Part shown: positions 34,019 to 44,289 of the stretch, piece by piece
Layout: each line of letters opens with the position of its first letter
How positions within the stretch are numbered: the first letter of the stretch is position 1
The notes under the pieces: generated by a model
Told to the model about the DNA's origin: nothing
Databases searched by the model: none
What the model saw: only the letters and a program-made list of their open reading frames with translations
DNA from: Isoetes taiwanensis
Taxonomy: Eukaryota; Streptophyta; Lycopodiopsida; Isoetales; Isoetaceae
Length of the DNA: 64,000 nucleotides
Assembly (NCBI GenBank): GCA_021234155.1
Contig: JAJEKV010000003.1
Coordinates: 31,791,166 to 31,855,165, forward strand
Reading direction: 5' to 3'
Position numbers and translations under genes: made by a program

Positions 34019-34620
34019 TAGAATATATTCATGTTATCATTATGGTATTGTACTTTGAAGCTATCATCATCTGGACAAGTAGTTCACAGTAGTTCACACA
34101 GGTTCTTGAAGTTTTGAAGAAGTTATGATGTTGAACTATTGGTTTAAAATCTTAAGGTTATATGAAGCTAAGGTTAAAACAAGAGGAAGTAAATATTGAA
34201 GTTTAATATCCTTATGGATAATTCGTTCAACGGGGAAAACACGTTTTAAATTGGAAACTTGCTAGTTCAAGCTGAAGACGATCGATCGGCCCGCCTAGGC
34301 GGCCGGATCTTGATCCGTAAATACTGAAGAAGGATTTAATGCATTTGTGGCTTGTATGCAGATGGATTGAAGACACCATTGAGCCGGATTACTGACGAGA
34401 TTGGGCTCTCGGAGATATGGTCAAATATGCTACAGTGGTTAAGCCAATGCCATTGCTACAGTGTTTTTTACTGTAGCATCTCAATGGTTAAGCCAATGTT
34501 TCGTGCATAAAATTATAACCATTGAACTATTGCTTGTTTGTTTGAAGTCTTGCATTCATAGGAATTCAATAGCTATTTTGAATTGCCTAGATCAAATTTT
34601 CTATAGCATTGTTTTCTTCA
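34017..34620 (+). repeat. Copia 3' LTR
   Basis: 604 bp, from TGTAGAATATATTC to TTTTCTTCA. It contains a near-palindrome around 34287-34305 (GGCCCGCCTAGGCGGCC). Confidence 0.92.
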
Positions 34621-35251
34621 GAAACTTGCCTTTCTGCTATGCTTTCAGGTGTTGTGGTTTGCTGAGATTTGTTGGTCTCTGCTCTGTTTGCTGGAGCACT
34701 GCTGGTGGGTTCACATTTAACCTTGCTGCTGTAGGCTCTACTCTTTGCTGCAACTGCTGCCCAATTAACCTTGAACTTCTCTGGATCCTGCTTTGCTCTC
34801 TGGCAGTTATTGAATGCAAATAGGTATGATACTGTCTTTCTAACTTCTCTATTCTTCAATCCGTCCGGGTACATTTTGCTCAGAAGTTCAATTAGAGCTT
34901 CTTCGTGCTCTGGCCTTACCTTGTCAATAGAAGTTTTGCCAGGAATGACCCCGTTGATATCCCAAATTTCATTGTACTCTGCTGCAGATATGAGGTCTGT
35001 TCAAAATTGAGAGGGATGAACGCCCTCGTTTGGCAGACCCCCATACGCATGAAAGTCTTCTTTGGTTCGGCAATCAGCCAGGTCCGGTCTTAAGGGAATG
35101 TTTCTTCTGGCCTGGAAGAATGCAAGAAAATCGAATTAACAGGGGACCCTAAACCCATAGAAATTTTGTTTAGTTGCTTTTTGCTTACCCGACGCATGGC
35201 CTCCGTTGGAAGTACTGCTTGAGCGGGCGGATCAATCACCTTCTTTACCAT
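34621..35251 (-). pseudogene. Unknown host gene fragment, first exons, interrupted by the copia element
   Basis: Minus strand. ATG at 35251 (context AACCATGG) opens a 21-codon exon MVKKVIDPPAQAVLPTEAM.. that ends at 35189 with donor GTAAGC. After an intron to 35112 (..TTCCAG) the same phase continues: ARRNIPLRPDLADCRTKED, FHAYGGLPNEGVHPSQF, an in-frame TGA, TDLISAAEYNEIWDINGVIP, MYPDGLKNREVRKTVSYLF and a Thr/Ser-rich end that runs up to the copia LTR at 34620. The continuation on the other side is not found. I do not recognise the family; the region resembles an ordinary plant nuclear protein. Upstream is a TATA-like box at 35477-35488. Confidence 0.5.
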
Positions 35252-35476
35252 GGTTGATCTGTTTGTTTATTGTGGAAATCCGGGAGCACAAATTTGCGGG
35301 TTGCTTGGCCGGAGTAGAGAAAGTTGGGGAAGAGAGATTTGGAAAACTCAAATTCGAAAGTTAGTTTGTCTACTGGTTACAGATTGCAGGGGTCGCATTC
35401 ATTACCGTGGGCGGCAAACAGGTAATGATTGTATAAATGGGTACGGGCTAGACGAAGAGACGGGCAGAAAAAAGGT

Positions 35477-35488
35477 GGTACTATATAG
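35477..35488 (-). promoter_or_regulatory. Candidate TATA box for the 35251 minus-strand gene fragment
   Basis: Minus strand ACCTATATAGTA lies about 230 bp upstream of the ATG, a reasonable distance for a plant 5' leader. Promoter function is inferred. Confidence 0.35.
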
Positions 35489-35559
35489 GTGAAGGGTGGG
35501 AAAAAAATGTATGAAGGGTGGAAAAAAATGTATTTTGGGTGCTGGTGCTGATGCTGGGC

Positions 35560-36460
35560 TCGCGTTTATTTGCTACCCACCAGCATACTTTTACCCCAAT
35601 CGGAGGAGGCCCACGCCCATACAGAGTGATCCTCTGCCAAATAGAGGCACTACAAAATATGGTCGCACTAGCTACCTTAGCACCAAAGCGATTGAAGCAA
35701 GAGAGTCACCTCTTAGGAAAACGAAATCAAGAGGCTTAATGGTCAGTGCTGATCCTGCTCTCCTTGAACCTGCAAGTGTTCAAGAAGCTTTAGAAGGAGA
35801 GAATGCAAGTGAGTGGCAGAAAGCTATGGATGAAGAATATGCCTCTTTGATAAAGAATGACACGTGGGAGCTTGCTCATCTTCCACCTGGGCGCAACGTA
35901 GTTAGCACCAAATGGTCGTTTAAAAGCGAGATGCGGCTGGCCAAGTAGAACAGTGGAATAAGGCAAGGTTTGTTGCGAGAGGTTTCTTTCAAGTGGAAGG
36001 CATTGATTTCTTTGACACATTCTCACCTGTAGTGCGTATGTCTTCCATTCGAATCCTGCTTGCTTTTGCTGCTCATGCTAATCTTGAAGTACACCAAATG
36101 GATGTACGCACTGCTTTTCTTCATGGAGAGCTTCAAGAGGAGATTTTTATTTCCCAACCTGAAGGTTGTCAAAAGCGGCCAAGAACATCTTGTTTGCAAG
36201 TTGAAGAAAGCATTATACGGGCTCAAGCAATCCCCCAGGGCATGGTATGATCGCATTAATGCTTATCTTTTGTCTCTTGGTTTTACTGAGGCAAATGGCA
36301 ATGTTTATGTTAAAACCTTGGAAGAATTTCTTGTCATTGTCGCCTTGTACGTTGATGATTGTATCCTTCTTGCAAATCATATGTCTTCATTGCTTCAAGT
36401 GAAAGAGCAGCTCTCCGCGGAATTCGACATGAAAGACATGCAAGGGGGGTGCACCAAATA
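35560..36460 (+). pseudogene. Second Ty1/copia fragment (RT region only)
   Basis: Phrases in order: EALEGENASEWQKAMDEEYA, LIKNDTWELAHLPPGRNVV, GIDFFDTFSPVVRMSSIRIL, HQMDVRTAFLHGELQEEIF, KALYGLKQSPRAWYDRINAY and ALYVDDCILLANHM (YVDD). It ends after FDMKDM at about 36440. Frames shift near 35945 and 36160. No LTR, primer site or integrase is attached, so it is a both-ends-truncated relic of a different copia family from the one at 29331. Confidence 0.85.
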
Positions 36461-37373
36461 TATGTTGTATAGACTATCTGCGTGAACGATATGGGATTTT
36501 TTAATGGTTTGGTCGTATCGTATACTTACCAAAAAAATAAAAAACTTGGTTTTGAAATTGTACGGGATACGACAAGGATGATGGTGGCGCCAGTTTGCTG
36601 TTCGTATCATACGACAAGGGCTCTAGGACTCGGGCTCTAGGACTCTAGATCTATAAGGATTCATTTCTAAATGTTAGTGAGTTTGCCAAAGTCTGCAAAA
36701 ATAAACTTGTACTCCTTTCCGTCTAGAAGAAAATGGAATCGATCTACTTACCTTCTTTGTAGAAAGAATTGTTCAACAGTTTTGCTTTTTGATCAGTTTA
36801 GGGATTCCTAGTTTTAAATCTAAATATTCATTGCATTGGTTTATTGTTGCAGATTCTGCAGATTCAAGGACCCATAAATTCTTTATCATCTGCAAACAAT
36901 CCTAGCAGATTACGCCCATATCAAGATTCAAGATGTCATAGCTCTAGTGAGTATTATATTGGGTTTTCTCTGGATTTCACATTAGCAACATTATAGAATA
37001 ATGTTTCGACTATAAGCAAGTAGACTGATAAAGTAAACTAGGTTTCAGCAACTAAGATTCAATAGAAGTAAAATTCAGTTAACAAACAGTAACACTGAGG
37101 TGAGATTTGAGACTTATCTAGACAGGCCATATGCACTATTAAATCTTTATCAGCAGTAGCTTATAGATTGATTAAAAAAGACGGATAAAAGTTCCAAGTT
37201 TTTCCACGTAACCCATGTTTTTTGGATTTGAATTCTTGCTAGATTAAACGTAGGGCGTTTTCGTTTCAGATTATCCTTGCCTAGTAGAAATAAAAGACAC
37301 TTTAATTACGGCAACTCTTTAGTTTTTCTTGTCCATCTAATTACAATTTTCGCTGCCCTCAGAAGGATGTTGT
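36461..37373. other. Stretch without a recognised gene
   Basis: No ORF with support on either strand. Short inverted phrases around 'tcgtatcgtatac' and 'cgggatacgac' occur at 36508-36612, and 'gggctctagga' is repeated at 36618-36645. The rest is AT-rich; part may be 3' untranslated sequence of the minus-strand CIPK fragment. Confidence 0.4.
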
Positions 37374-37799
37374 TTAAAAATGCATTCTGTAGAAATTGAT
37401 CAAAACGAGTTGAAACCTTACATCATTATTACTTAAAGTCATGGCATTCCATATCTGTTCTGCTGACAATGTTTTCCTCTTGTGCAAAGCAGTGCCAACT
37501 TGAGAAGAATAGATTCTTCTACTTAATTTGCTCCTGTTCAGACTCTTATAGAAGGATCTGTGCTGCAAATTGTCTCCTCCAGCCTTTTTAAACTCCAAAA
37601 TGGAGAAAGATTGTGCAACTTCAAAGATAGACTCTATTGCCACAGAAAGATGGTGCTTTCTTCCAACCTTACATACAAGCAGCCTAAGCTTACACTTATG
37701 CTTGTGAACTGCAAAACCAAGTGGCTTGATAGTTTATTCAATTTTGGCGATAATTTCTCCAACATGAGATTCACAAGTGAACCTGGCCTCTTGTCTCAG
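37374..37799 (-). pseudogene. CBL-interacting protein kinase (CIPK/SnRK3) C-terminal fragment
   Basis: Minus strand, reading from 37799: LRQEARFTCES, GEIIAKIE, a TAG where the family has Glu, TIKPLGFAVHKHKCKLRL, GRKHHLSVAIESIFEVAQSF, ILEFKKAGGDNLQHRSFYKS. This follows the regulatory tail of CIPKs (RFTS..EII.KIEE.AK.LGF.V.K..YK..L....GRKG.LSVATE.FEVAPS....E.RK.GGDTLEFHKFYK.L), the PP2C-binding region after the NAF motif. No kinase domain or NAF motif is present nearby; the upstream side is cut where the LINE begins. The stop and one inserted codon in VAI(ES)IFEVA mark it as a pseudogene fragment. Confidence 0.8.
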
Positions 37800-37801
37800 A
37801 G

Positions 37802-38974
37802 ATGCCTCTTGCTGCTTGTCAAAAAGGGCAGAGAGATCTAGTTCTAGAGACAGATAAAAATTCAAGAGAGCAAGAGCTTATGACGAGACCACAGGATAGT
37901 GATTTGCAGAAGGCAGAGGAGCAACTTGAAAATAGGATTAAGGCTATAGAGGAAATGGAAGCCAAAGGAGCAGCAATAAGATCGAAAACAAAACATTACC
38001 TTGAGGCTGATCATGAAAGCTCCAAGGTCTTCTTTAGAATGGCAAGCTCTAGGCTAACTGAAAATGGCATCACTGCAGTTATGAATGGGCAGGGATCTTC
38101 AATCTCTGATCCGAAAGACATTGAGGAGTTCTTCGTTAATAAATACAGTGAAATGTTTGAGAAAAAGGAAGTGGCAATCAACCAAGAAGCAGTGGTGGAG
38201 GAATGCTTAGATAATCTAAAGGATAAATTCTTGGAGGTGGAAAATGCCTTCCTTGAAGAGGTCCATAAGGTGGTCATGGGCATGGCACATGGCAAATCTC
38301 CTGGGCCAGATGGGCTGCCTCCAGAACTATTTGTGGAGTTTTGGGATGTTCTAGGTCAAGACATGGTGAAGGTAATCAAGGATATGTGGGCTCTAAGGAA
38401 AGTACACCCAGCTATTGCTACGGGATTCATTACATTGATTCCAAAGGTAAGCAGACCTATGCAGATTCATGAGTGGAGGCCAATTGCATTGACCAACACA
38501 CTCTACAAGGTTGTCGCAAAACTTGTAGCCAACAGACTCAAGAAAGCCTTGGGGAGGATAATAGGGAAGGAACAATCGGCCTTCCTACCCCAAAGATGTA
38601 TACATGACAATTACATAGTGGCAGCAGAGGGGATGCATTGGTGCAAAGAATCAGACCAAAAATGTGTCCTCTTCAAAATGGATTTCTCGCGGGCCTACGA
38701 TACCATTTGTTGGGACACCCTAAAGAGATTATTGAGCAAGTTACAAATGGCACAAGGCGCTATTGAAATGATTATGGGGCTGTTACAAGCAGGCAGTGCT
38801 TCAATCATCATTAATGGGAAGCCAACAAAAGTCTTTCCCTTAAGGCGTGGGGTTAGGCAAGGATGTCCCCCCGCCCCGCATTTTATTTCTATTGGTGGCA
38901 TATTTGATGAACTCAGATGGTCAAAAAACAGCTCGAGGAAGGAGCGATCATCGGGGTTGCTATTGCCAATGTAA
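37802..38974 (+). pseudogene. LINE reverse transcriptase
   Basis: 390 codons open. Typical L1 RT phrases: SSKVFFRMASSRLTENGI, MGMAHGKSPGPDGLPPELF, TLIPKVSRPMQIHEWRPIAL, NTLYKVVAKLVANRLK, IGKEQSAFLPQRCIHDNYIV, FKMDFSRAYDTICWD and LRRGVRQGCPPAPH. After this the frame is lost; the catalytic YADD is present at about 39005-39020 only if one base is restored in TATGGGACGATTCC. Confidence 0.9.
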
Positions 38975-40851
38975 GGAAGTAAGCAAGTACCCTTAATGCA
39001 ATTTATGGGACGATTCCTTCATGTTCATAAGATTTGATGATGATAGTATCAGCAAGTTTATTGGTTGTATCAGGCTATTTTCCATCGCAACAGGGGGTTG
39101 AGCTCAATCTAAGTAAGTGTGCTCTCATTTGGCCTTTTACCGAGAGCATAGACTTCGGTGCATGCCTTTAACATAAAGATTCTGGATAAGGAAACTGGAT
39201 TCAAGCTGCTAGGCCTCCCTCTGAGTTCTAATCTAAATCTGAAAGGGCTATGGAACCCGATCCTTGATAAACTAAAGAAAAAAATAAGCATGTGGACTGC
39301 GAAAAGTCTCTCGGAGGCCGGCAGAGCCTCTATATGTAATGCAGTCCTTGGGGCCTCACATATTTACATGTCCTCGGTGCTAGTAGGCCCTAAATATGTG
39401 TATGAGCAGATGAATGTTATTATCAGGAGGTTCTTATGGGGAGGAGCCTCTAAACTGGCATGGCATGAAGTCTGCAGAAATAGAATAGATGGAGGCCTTG
39501 GACTTAAAGACTTCAGAACTCAAGCGCAGGTTTTAGCTGGGAAACAGGTATGGAGAGCATTACAAGGGGATGATTCCCCAGCTATGCACTTTATAAGGCA
39601 CAACCTAGGAAGGTGCCATCCACAAGGGAAACCAGCAGTGCCTATGATGCTTCCAAATGCAGCTTTTACACAATTCCAACTTGGCACCAATTTATCCCCT
39701 ATGATGAGGAACATTCTGGATGCATGGCAGCAAATGGCCAAGTTCTTTATTGAAGAGGATCTTCCATGGCAAGCTGGCTGCTACCCAATCTTCTGGTGCA
39801 AGCAATTGAGTAAGAATGAGAATCTTCCGTTAGCATTAGTACACCCTCGTATTTATGCAAGATGGAGAGCACAAGGGATCTGCTATCTCAAAGATATTTG
39901 GTCTACAGAGTTGCAAAGGTGGAAGGCATGGTCCACTCTAAAAACAATGGTTGGAAACAGCAAGGGGGGCAGGGAACTCTATGGATTCCTCCTAAAAAAA
40001 ATAGATGTGGTATCTGGGATTGAGGGGAAGAATGGTAATTGGCTGATTAAGGATGAGAGAGGTCACGAGCACAAGGAGTACAACGTGAAACTGCTCTACA
40101 GACTGCTCTTGTTAAAAGAACCTCTCAAAACTTGCAACAACATGGGGCTGAGTCAGGAGATCATTTTGCCTTACCTGGTAGAAAGTTGGAATCTCTGGTG
40201 CAGCAGAAAAATACAGCACTTCCTATGGCTTGCATGGCAGGGAGGTGTGGCTACAATGAGTCGCCTTAAGCAGAGGAAGATGATAGTGGACACAAACTGC
40301 CCCATGGGCTGTGCAATGGATGAGGATCTGGACCATATGTTTTTCTGTCCGACAATCAGACCGTTTTGGTATTGGGTCATGCCAATACTAGGCATTACAG
40401 CTCAGGACTTGCATTGGCCAAAACTAGCTCAGGTGAGAATATCTAAACTGAAGAAGTCCATGGCAGCAATAGCACTGTGGTGCATTTGGCGCCATCGATG
40501 TGACGTGGCCTTAGGGAACAAAGTGAGGGATTACAGAGGGATCATGGCTAGCTTTAATTTCGAAGTAGCCTTAATGGCCATAGCTCATAGACGAAAACTG
40601 GGAGACAACTACGACAAAGAATTTGATACTATAGGAAGGATGAAGGGGTTCTACGAGTACTTCGTTTGTGCCTGGACCTTGAAAGGGTCAGGAGATGATT
40701 AGTTGTTACCTTGCACTCTATTTGTCCTAGCATTGGAGGACATTGGCTGCCCTTTCACGATATATCAGCCTTATAGGAGGCACATTTACTTTTATGTATA
40801 TTTAACTTTAATAAAATATAAAAATCTTGCAATAAAAAAAAAAAAAAAAAA
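37803..40851 (+). mobile_element. L1-type LINE, 5'-truncated, with poly(A) tail
   Basis: Contains RT and the C-terminal zf-RVT region and ends in a run of 18 A (about 40834-40851). No endonuclease domain is present, so it is 5'-truncated; the start is placed at the change from CIPK sequence (uncertain by tens of bases). A matching target duplication was not found. Confidence 0.85.
39158..40702 (+). pseudogene. LINE C-terminal region with zf-RVT
   Basis: 514 codons open. KLLGLPLSSNLNLKGLWNPI, KKKISMWTAKSLSEAGRASI, FLWGGASKLAWHEVCRN and GGLGLKDFRTQAQVLAGKQ are standard for plant L1 ORF2. The zf-RVT end reads KIQHFLWLAWQGGVAT, then a C-x3-C, EDLDHMFFCP and ALWCIWRHRCDVALGN. Stop at 40700-40702, 130 bp before the poly(A). 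Confidence 0.9.
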
Positions 40852-41379
40852 TTCAAAGGCATTGATAGAAGCTGCCTTACATTCTCTTGATTGTGTAACA
40901 AGATGTGCTTCATTGAACATATCATTTTCCCATCATTTTGAACATGTTCCATATCTTGCAGATGTATAAATTCACCGATGTGCATATTTTGTCCATTAAC
41001 TTTGCTGGAGCCAGCACCTATTGAGGCCTTTAAACTTACATTTTTTGGATTGTCATTTTTAATGAACCCTGTTACTTGCAATGCAACCAAGGAGACTTGT
41101 GCGAGTAGTCAGAGAGATGCCCTTTGCTTAATCTTACAGTGTACAATAGCAAACTCAACTACAAATAGCTCTGTACTTGTTGAATTGAACTCAACCGAAA
41201 TTAATTTGCTATTTTCAAGCTTTTGCTGAATATAAACAATGACCTTTGTAAGATATGAACTTTGTGAATAGGGATTTAGACAGGCAGAGTACATGGTTTT
41301 TGGCATAAGAAATGCCATGGTTGCATTGCGCAAGGATCAATCACACTAATTATGTCTGCCATAAGATTGCTTGGCTTCA
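40852..41379 (-). other. Minus-strand open stretches of unknown origin
   Basis: Minus frames 41090-40860 (ALQVTGFIKNDNPKNVSLKA; FIHLQDMEHVQNDGKM) and 41333-41109 (QKLENSKLISVEFNSTSTEL) are open but not recognised. They may be parts of the same gene as the coiled-coil exons to the right. Confidence 0.3.
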
Positions 41380-42083
41380 AAACTCAGTTAGTCTTGGTCC
41401 AAAAATTTGAATTGTATCCGCCTTGCTACTGCGCACATCGGACATGTTCCATGAATGTGTGATTGGATCTTTAAAAGTTCCTTACAAATCACCATTGATT
41501 TTGCATGCAGCTTCTGTAGTCTCTCCACTTCGCGGCACATTGTATCTGCTTCTCGGGCGATAATCGCTACACTATCCTGCAAAGATTATAGATGAACATC
41601 ACTACTAAGCTTTGACTATCCGATGAGATAAGTCTGATTTATTTTAATATTCTAGTTCTTTAGCAGACAACCATTTTTTAAAGGCAACTGGCTACTCAAA
41701 TTTATCATACAACTGCCTATGGATGGAAAAACATACTTTAGCTCTTGTTGCTGATGTCTCTTCTTCCTTCAGCATGGACAAGAGCTCTTCGATTTTTGCA
41801 ACTTTCAGTTCAAAATAGTCGAAACTTTGGTGGCTTGTAGCTCAAACTGAACTGACACTTTGATCCAACATCACAACCGTTCCATTTACTGTCATATTCT
41901 TTGATATACTACGTTGCTGAACCAAAAGGGTATCATACTTCTCTTGTTCTATTGCTCGAGTAGCTTCACATGACCAGCCATTGCAGTTTGCAATGCCTCT
42001 TGAATTTCTTTAGAATACCTCCTTTCGCTCTCTAATTCATGTGCACAGGACTCCAATTCAACCTGCAATTTCTTTATTGTTGA
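41380..42083 (-). pseudogene. Coiled-coil protein gene fragments, minus strand
   Basis: Three separate minus-strand coding pieces with coiled-coil character: KKLQVELESCAHELESERRY and KEIQEALQTAMAGHVKLLEQ (about 42075-41955), DYFELKVAKIEELLSMLKEE (about 41825-41735), and AIIAREADTMCREVERLQKL plus SMVICKELLKIQSHIHGTCP (about 41582-41390). The phrase AMAGHVKLLEQ recalls plant kinesin-12 tails (MEGHARMLEQ), a weak lead. The first piece ends exactly at the Helitron terminus at 42084, so the Helitron cuts into it. Confidence 0.45.
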
Positions 42084-44289
42084 CTAGTTATGGTGCCCAT
42101 CGTTGATGGGCTGTATTTGTTAGATGTATAGGGTTGATGGCCTGGGTTTGTTAGTTATATAGGGTCGTAAACCTGTAAATGCACTAATGAACTGAATTGC
42201 ACAGCTTGCATATGTGTTGTTGGGCTATAATTGGTCGTGTGCATTAGATGTTTAGGTTATTGTATGTACTCTTTACAACTCTTTCCCAACATCAAATTTT
42301 GCTCAAGTTTCCTTAAACATCAAATTTATTGACATTTAGGTAATGTGTGATAAAGGTTGTTAAAGAGAAGCGACAATCTTAAATTCACAAAACCTGTTTG
42401 TTTCTCTTCTCAACCTTCTACAAATATTACAAATCTCTTAAAAATGATTATCGATAAACAGAACACGTAATAACAATCTTATAATGCCTTTATTTAATAA
42501 GCATAAAAAACAATGATCATAAGAAACAACAGTTTGGTGGGACGTCCTTGTTAATTCACATAAACAGGTGGTTGTTTTACAAATATTGCCCAATCTATGT
42601 TTTATATGGTAGTTTTGTAGATGCGTTATTGTTCAAAAGTAGTATGCTATTATTGATTCCCATATTTCATGGGATTTTACCAAGTTGCTTCTCTAGATGA
42701 AGTTGCTTTAGAGCATTTAAAGATCTAGCTGTTTGATTTGAACTTGTGATCTGTAAAAATCTTTAGCTTCAAGTCAGTAAATTGAAGTTCATATCATTCA
42801 GAATAGAATCTTTATGGTCAATCTATATCAGAATATAGCAACTTTCGCATAGCTTTCTACACCACTATAGGGAAAAAGATTGTGGATGTCTAGGATTGCC
42901 CCCTTGAAACCACTTGCCCGTAAGGTATTTAAAATCATTTGTTGTAATCCTTCATGATAACATCAGATAAAAGCAAAATAACAACAAATGGACATCTGTA
43001 GAAGATTTCAAGTCATGGATTCCATATGCCTCCTAAATATCTTTCTTGAACGAAAGTCCTAGTAACCCCATTTTGATGATTGGCATCTGGAATTCTACAT
43101 TCTTGGCACAACAAAATGGTTCATAATAAACTAACATTTCCCTGACATAAAATTCATAATCAAATGGAGGCGGCCACATGAATCCTTCTCCTTCTATCTG
43201 TAGAGCAATGGTAGAGCTCAGCTAACAAAACTAAGTGCCTGGCATTGATATCTTCGTGGTATTGTAAGTAACGCTGATTATACTCTTCTCATCTTGTAAG
43301 CAAAAAGAAGGGTGAAATTTTCCCAGAAAAATATACCTCTTATTGTTCATCTTCATCTCCTATGCATGTTGTAGTAATTTGCATGAGTGAAAATTCCAGA
43401 TCCTAATCTGTTCATAAAAACATACTCCAAAATTTTCAAAATCATCTGAGAATCAGTCAGAACAGTATGTGCATCTAACCTTGGCACCACCATTTCGGCA
43501 TAGCTAAAACACCAGAGTTATATGTCTGAATACCTACCAGCAGTTTTTGGGCAGGAGAACCAATCCCAGATCCATATCAAGTGCTCGTCTCTTAGCTTCT
43601 TCACAGAGGCTGAGCTTCTGCAAATCGAACCTCCTTTCACACTGCATTCAGTGCGCTGTCACACGGCAAAAGGTCCACACGATAATTAAACAATAACACA
43701 GTACCAACCCTTCCCTTCTTACTCTGCAAAGATAAAGGATACTATGAGTCCTCAGCTTATAATGCTACAATCCGAATAGGAGAAAAAAGGATAAATCATA
43801 TTTAAATACCTGAGCACAGATGTTGATGGAATCGGATGAAGATGGCTGATTTGAAAGAACGGTTAAGCCACATCCTAAATCCCAACTTCCACAATCACAC
43901 TTGCCTCCTGCTCTCCGTCTCTGTAACAGAGGCGGAGGCCCAGACAATCCGAATGCAGGACATCCATGTTCACCTGCAGGAAGTATTACTGTCACATTTG
44001 CTTTGTCATTTTCGCCTCTCACAGGATCATTTTCATACGAAACTCCATACTGGACCGGAGGCTTGGAAGGAGGAATAGAAGACGGAGGACTTGCAGCCGC
44101 AGGTGGCGCCATAGCTGAGAACCTTGCCGGAGCAACCCTAACCCCTAAAGAAACGAAAACCCAACCCCTAAACAAACGAAATACCCTGACCCCTAAACGC
44201 ATCTCCACCGTTAATATTCTAACTCAAAACCTGGGCCGTCCGATCTAGGGCTGGATCCAAACAATACACTAAAACATTATAATATAAGA
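42084..44289 (-). mobile_element. Complete non-autonomous Helitron, minus strand
   Basis: Minus strand: 5' end TCTTATATTATAATGTTTTAG after a host A/T step (44290/44289); 3' end hairpin GCCCATCAACGATGGGC, ACCATAA, CTAG at 42084. The insertion lies between A (42083) and T (44290) on the plus strand, as expected. Length 2206 bp. No Rep/helicase ORF is present. It carries gene fragments on its own strand. Confidence 0.82.
43810..44208 (-). pseudogene. Captured exon inside the Helitron, DUF3527-like
   Basis: Minus frame from 44208: after a start-like region (MAPPAAASPPSSIPPSKPP) come VQYGVSYENDPVRGENDKAN, VTVILPAGEHGCPAFG and RRAGGKCDCGSWDLGCGLTV, then a stretch ending SINICAQ at a donor CAG/GTATTT (43810/43809). 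'GG-x-CDCG-x-WD-x-GC' is characteristic, as I remember, of plant DUF3527 proteins. Retention of a splice donor and following intron-like sequence indicates capture at the DNA level, as Helitrons do. Confidence 0.55.

Larger units (their letters stand above)
29331..34620 (+). mobile_element. Ty1/copia LTR retrotransposon with truncated 5' LTR
   Basis: Order: 5' LTR remnant 29331-29652, primer site 29654-29665, gag, protease, integrase, RT, RNase H, polypurine tract 34006-34016, full 3' LTR 34017-34620. Integrase before RT defines Ty1/copia. The left 280 bp of the 5' LTR are missing and replaced by pyrimidine-rich sequence, so no target duplication can be checked. The 779-codon integrase-RT frame is largely intact, unlike the Ty3 elements nearby. 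Confidence 0.93.
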
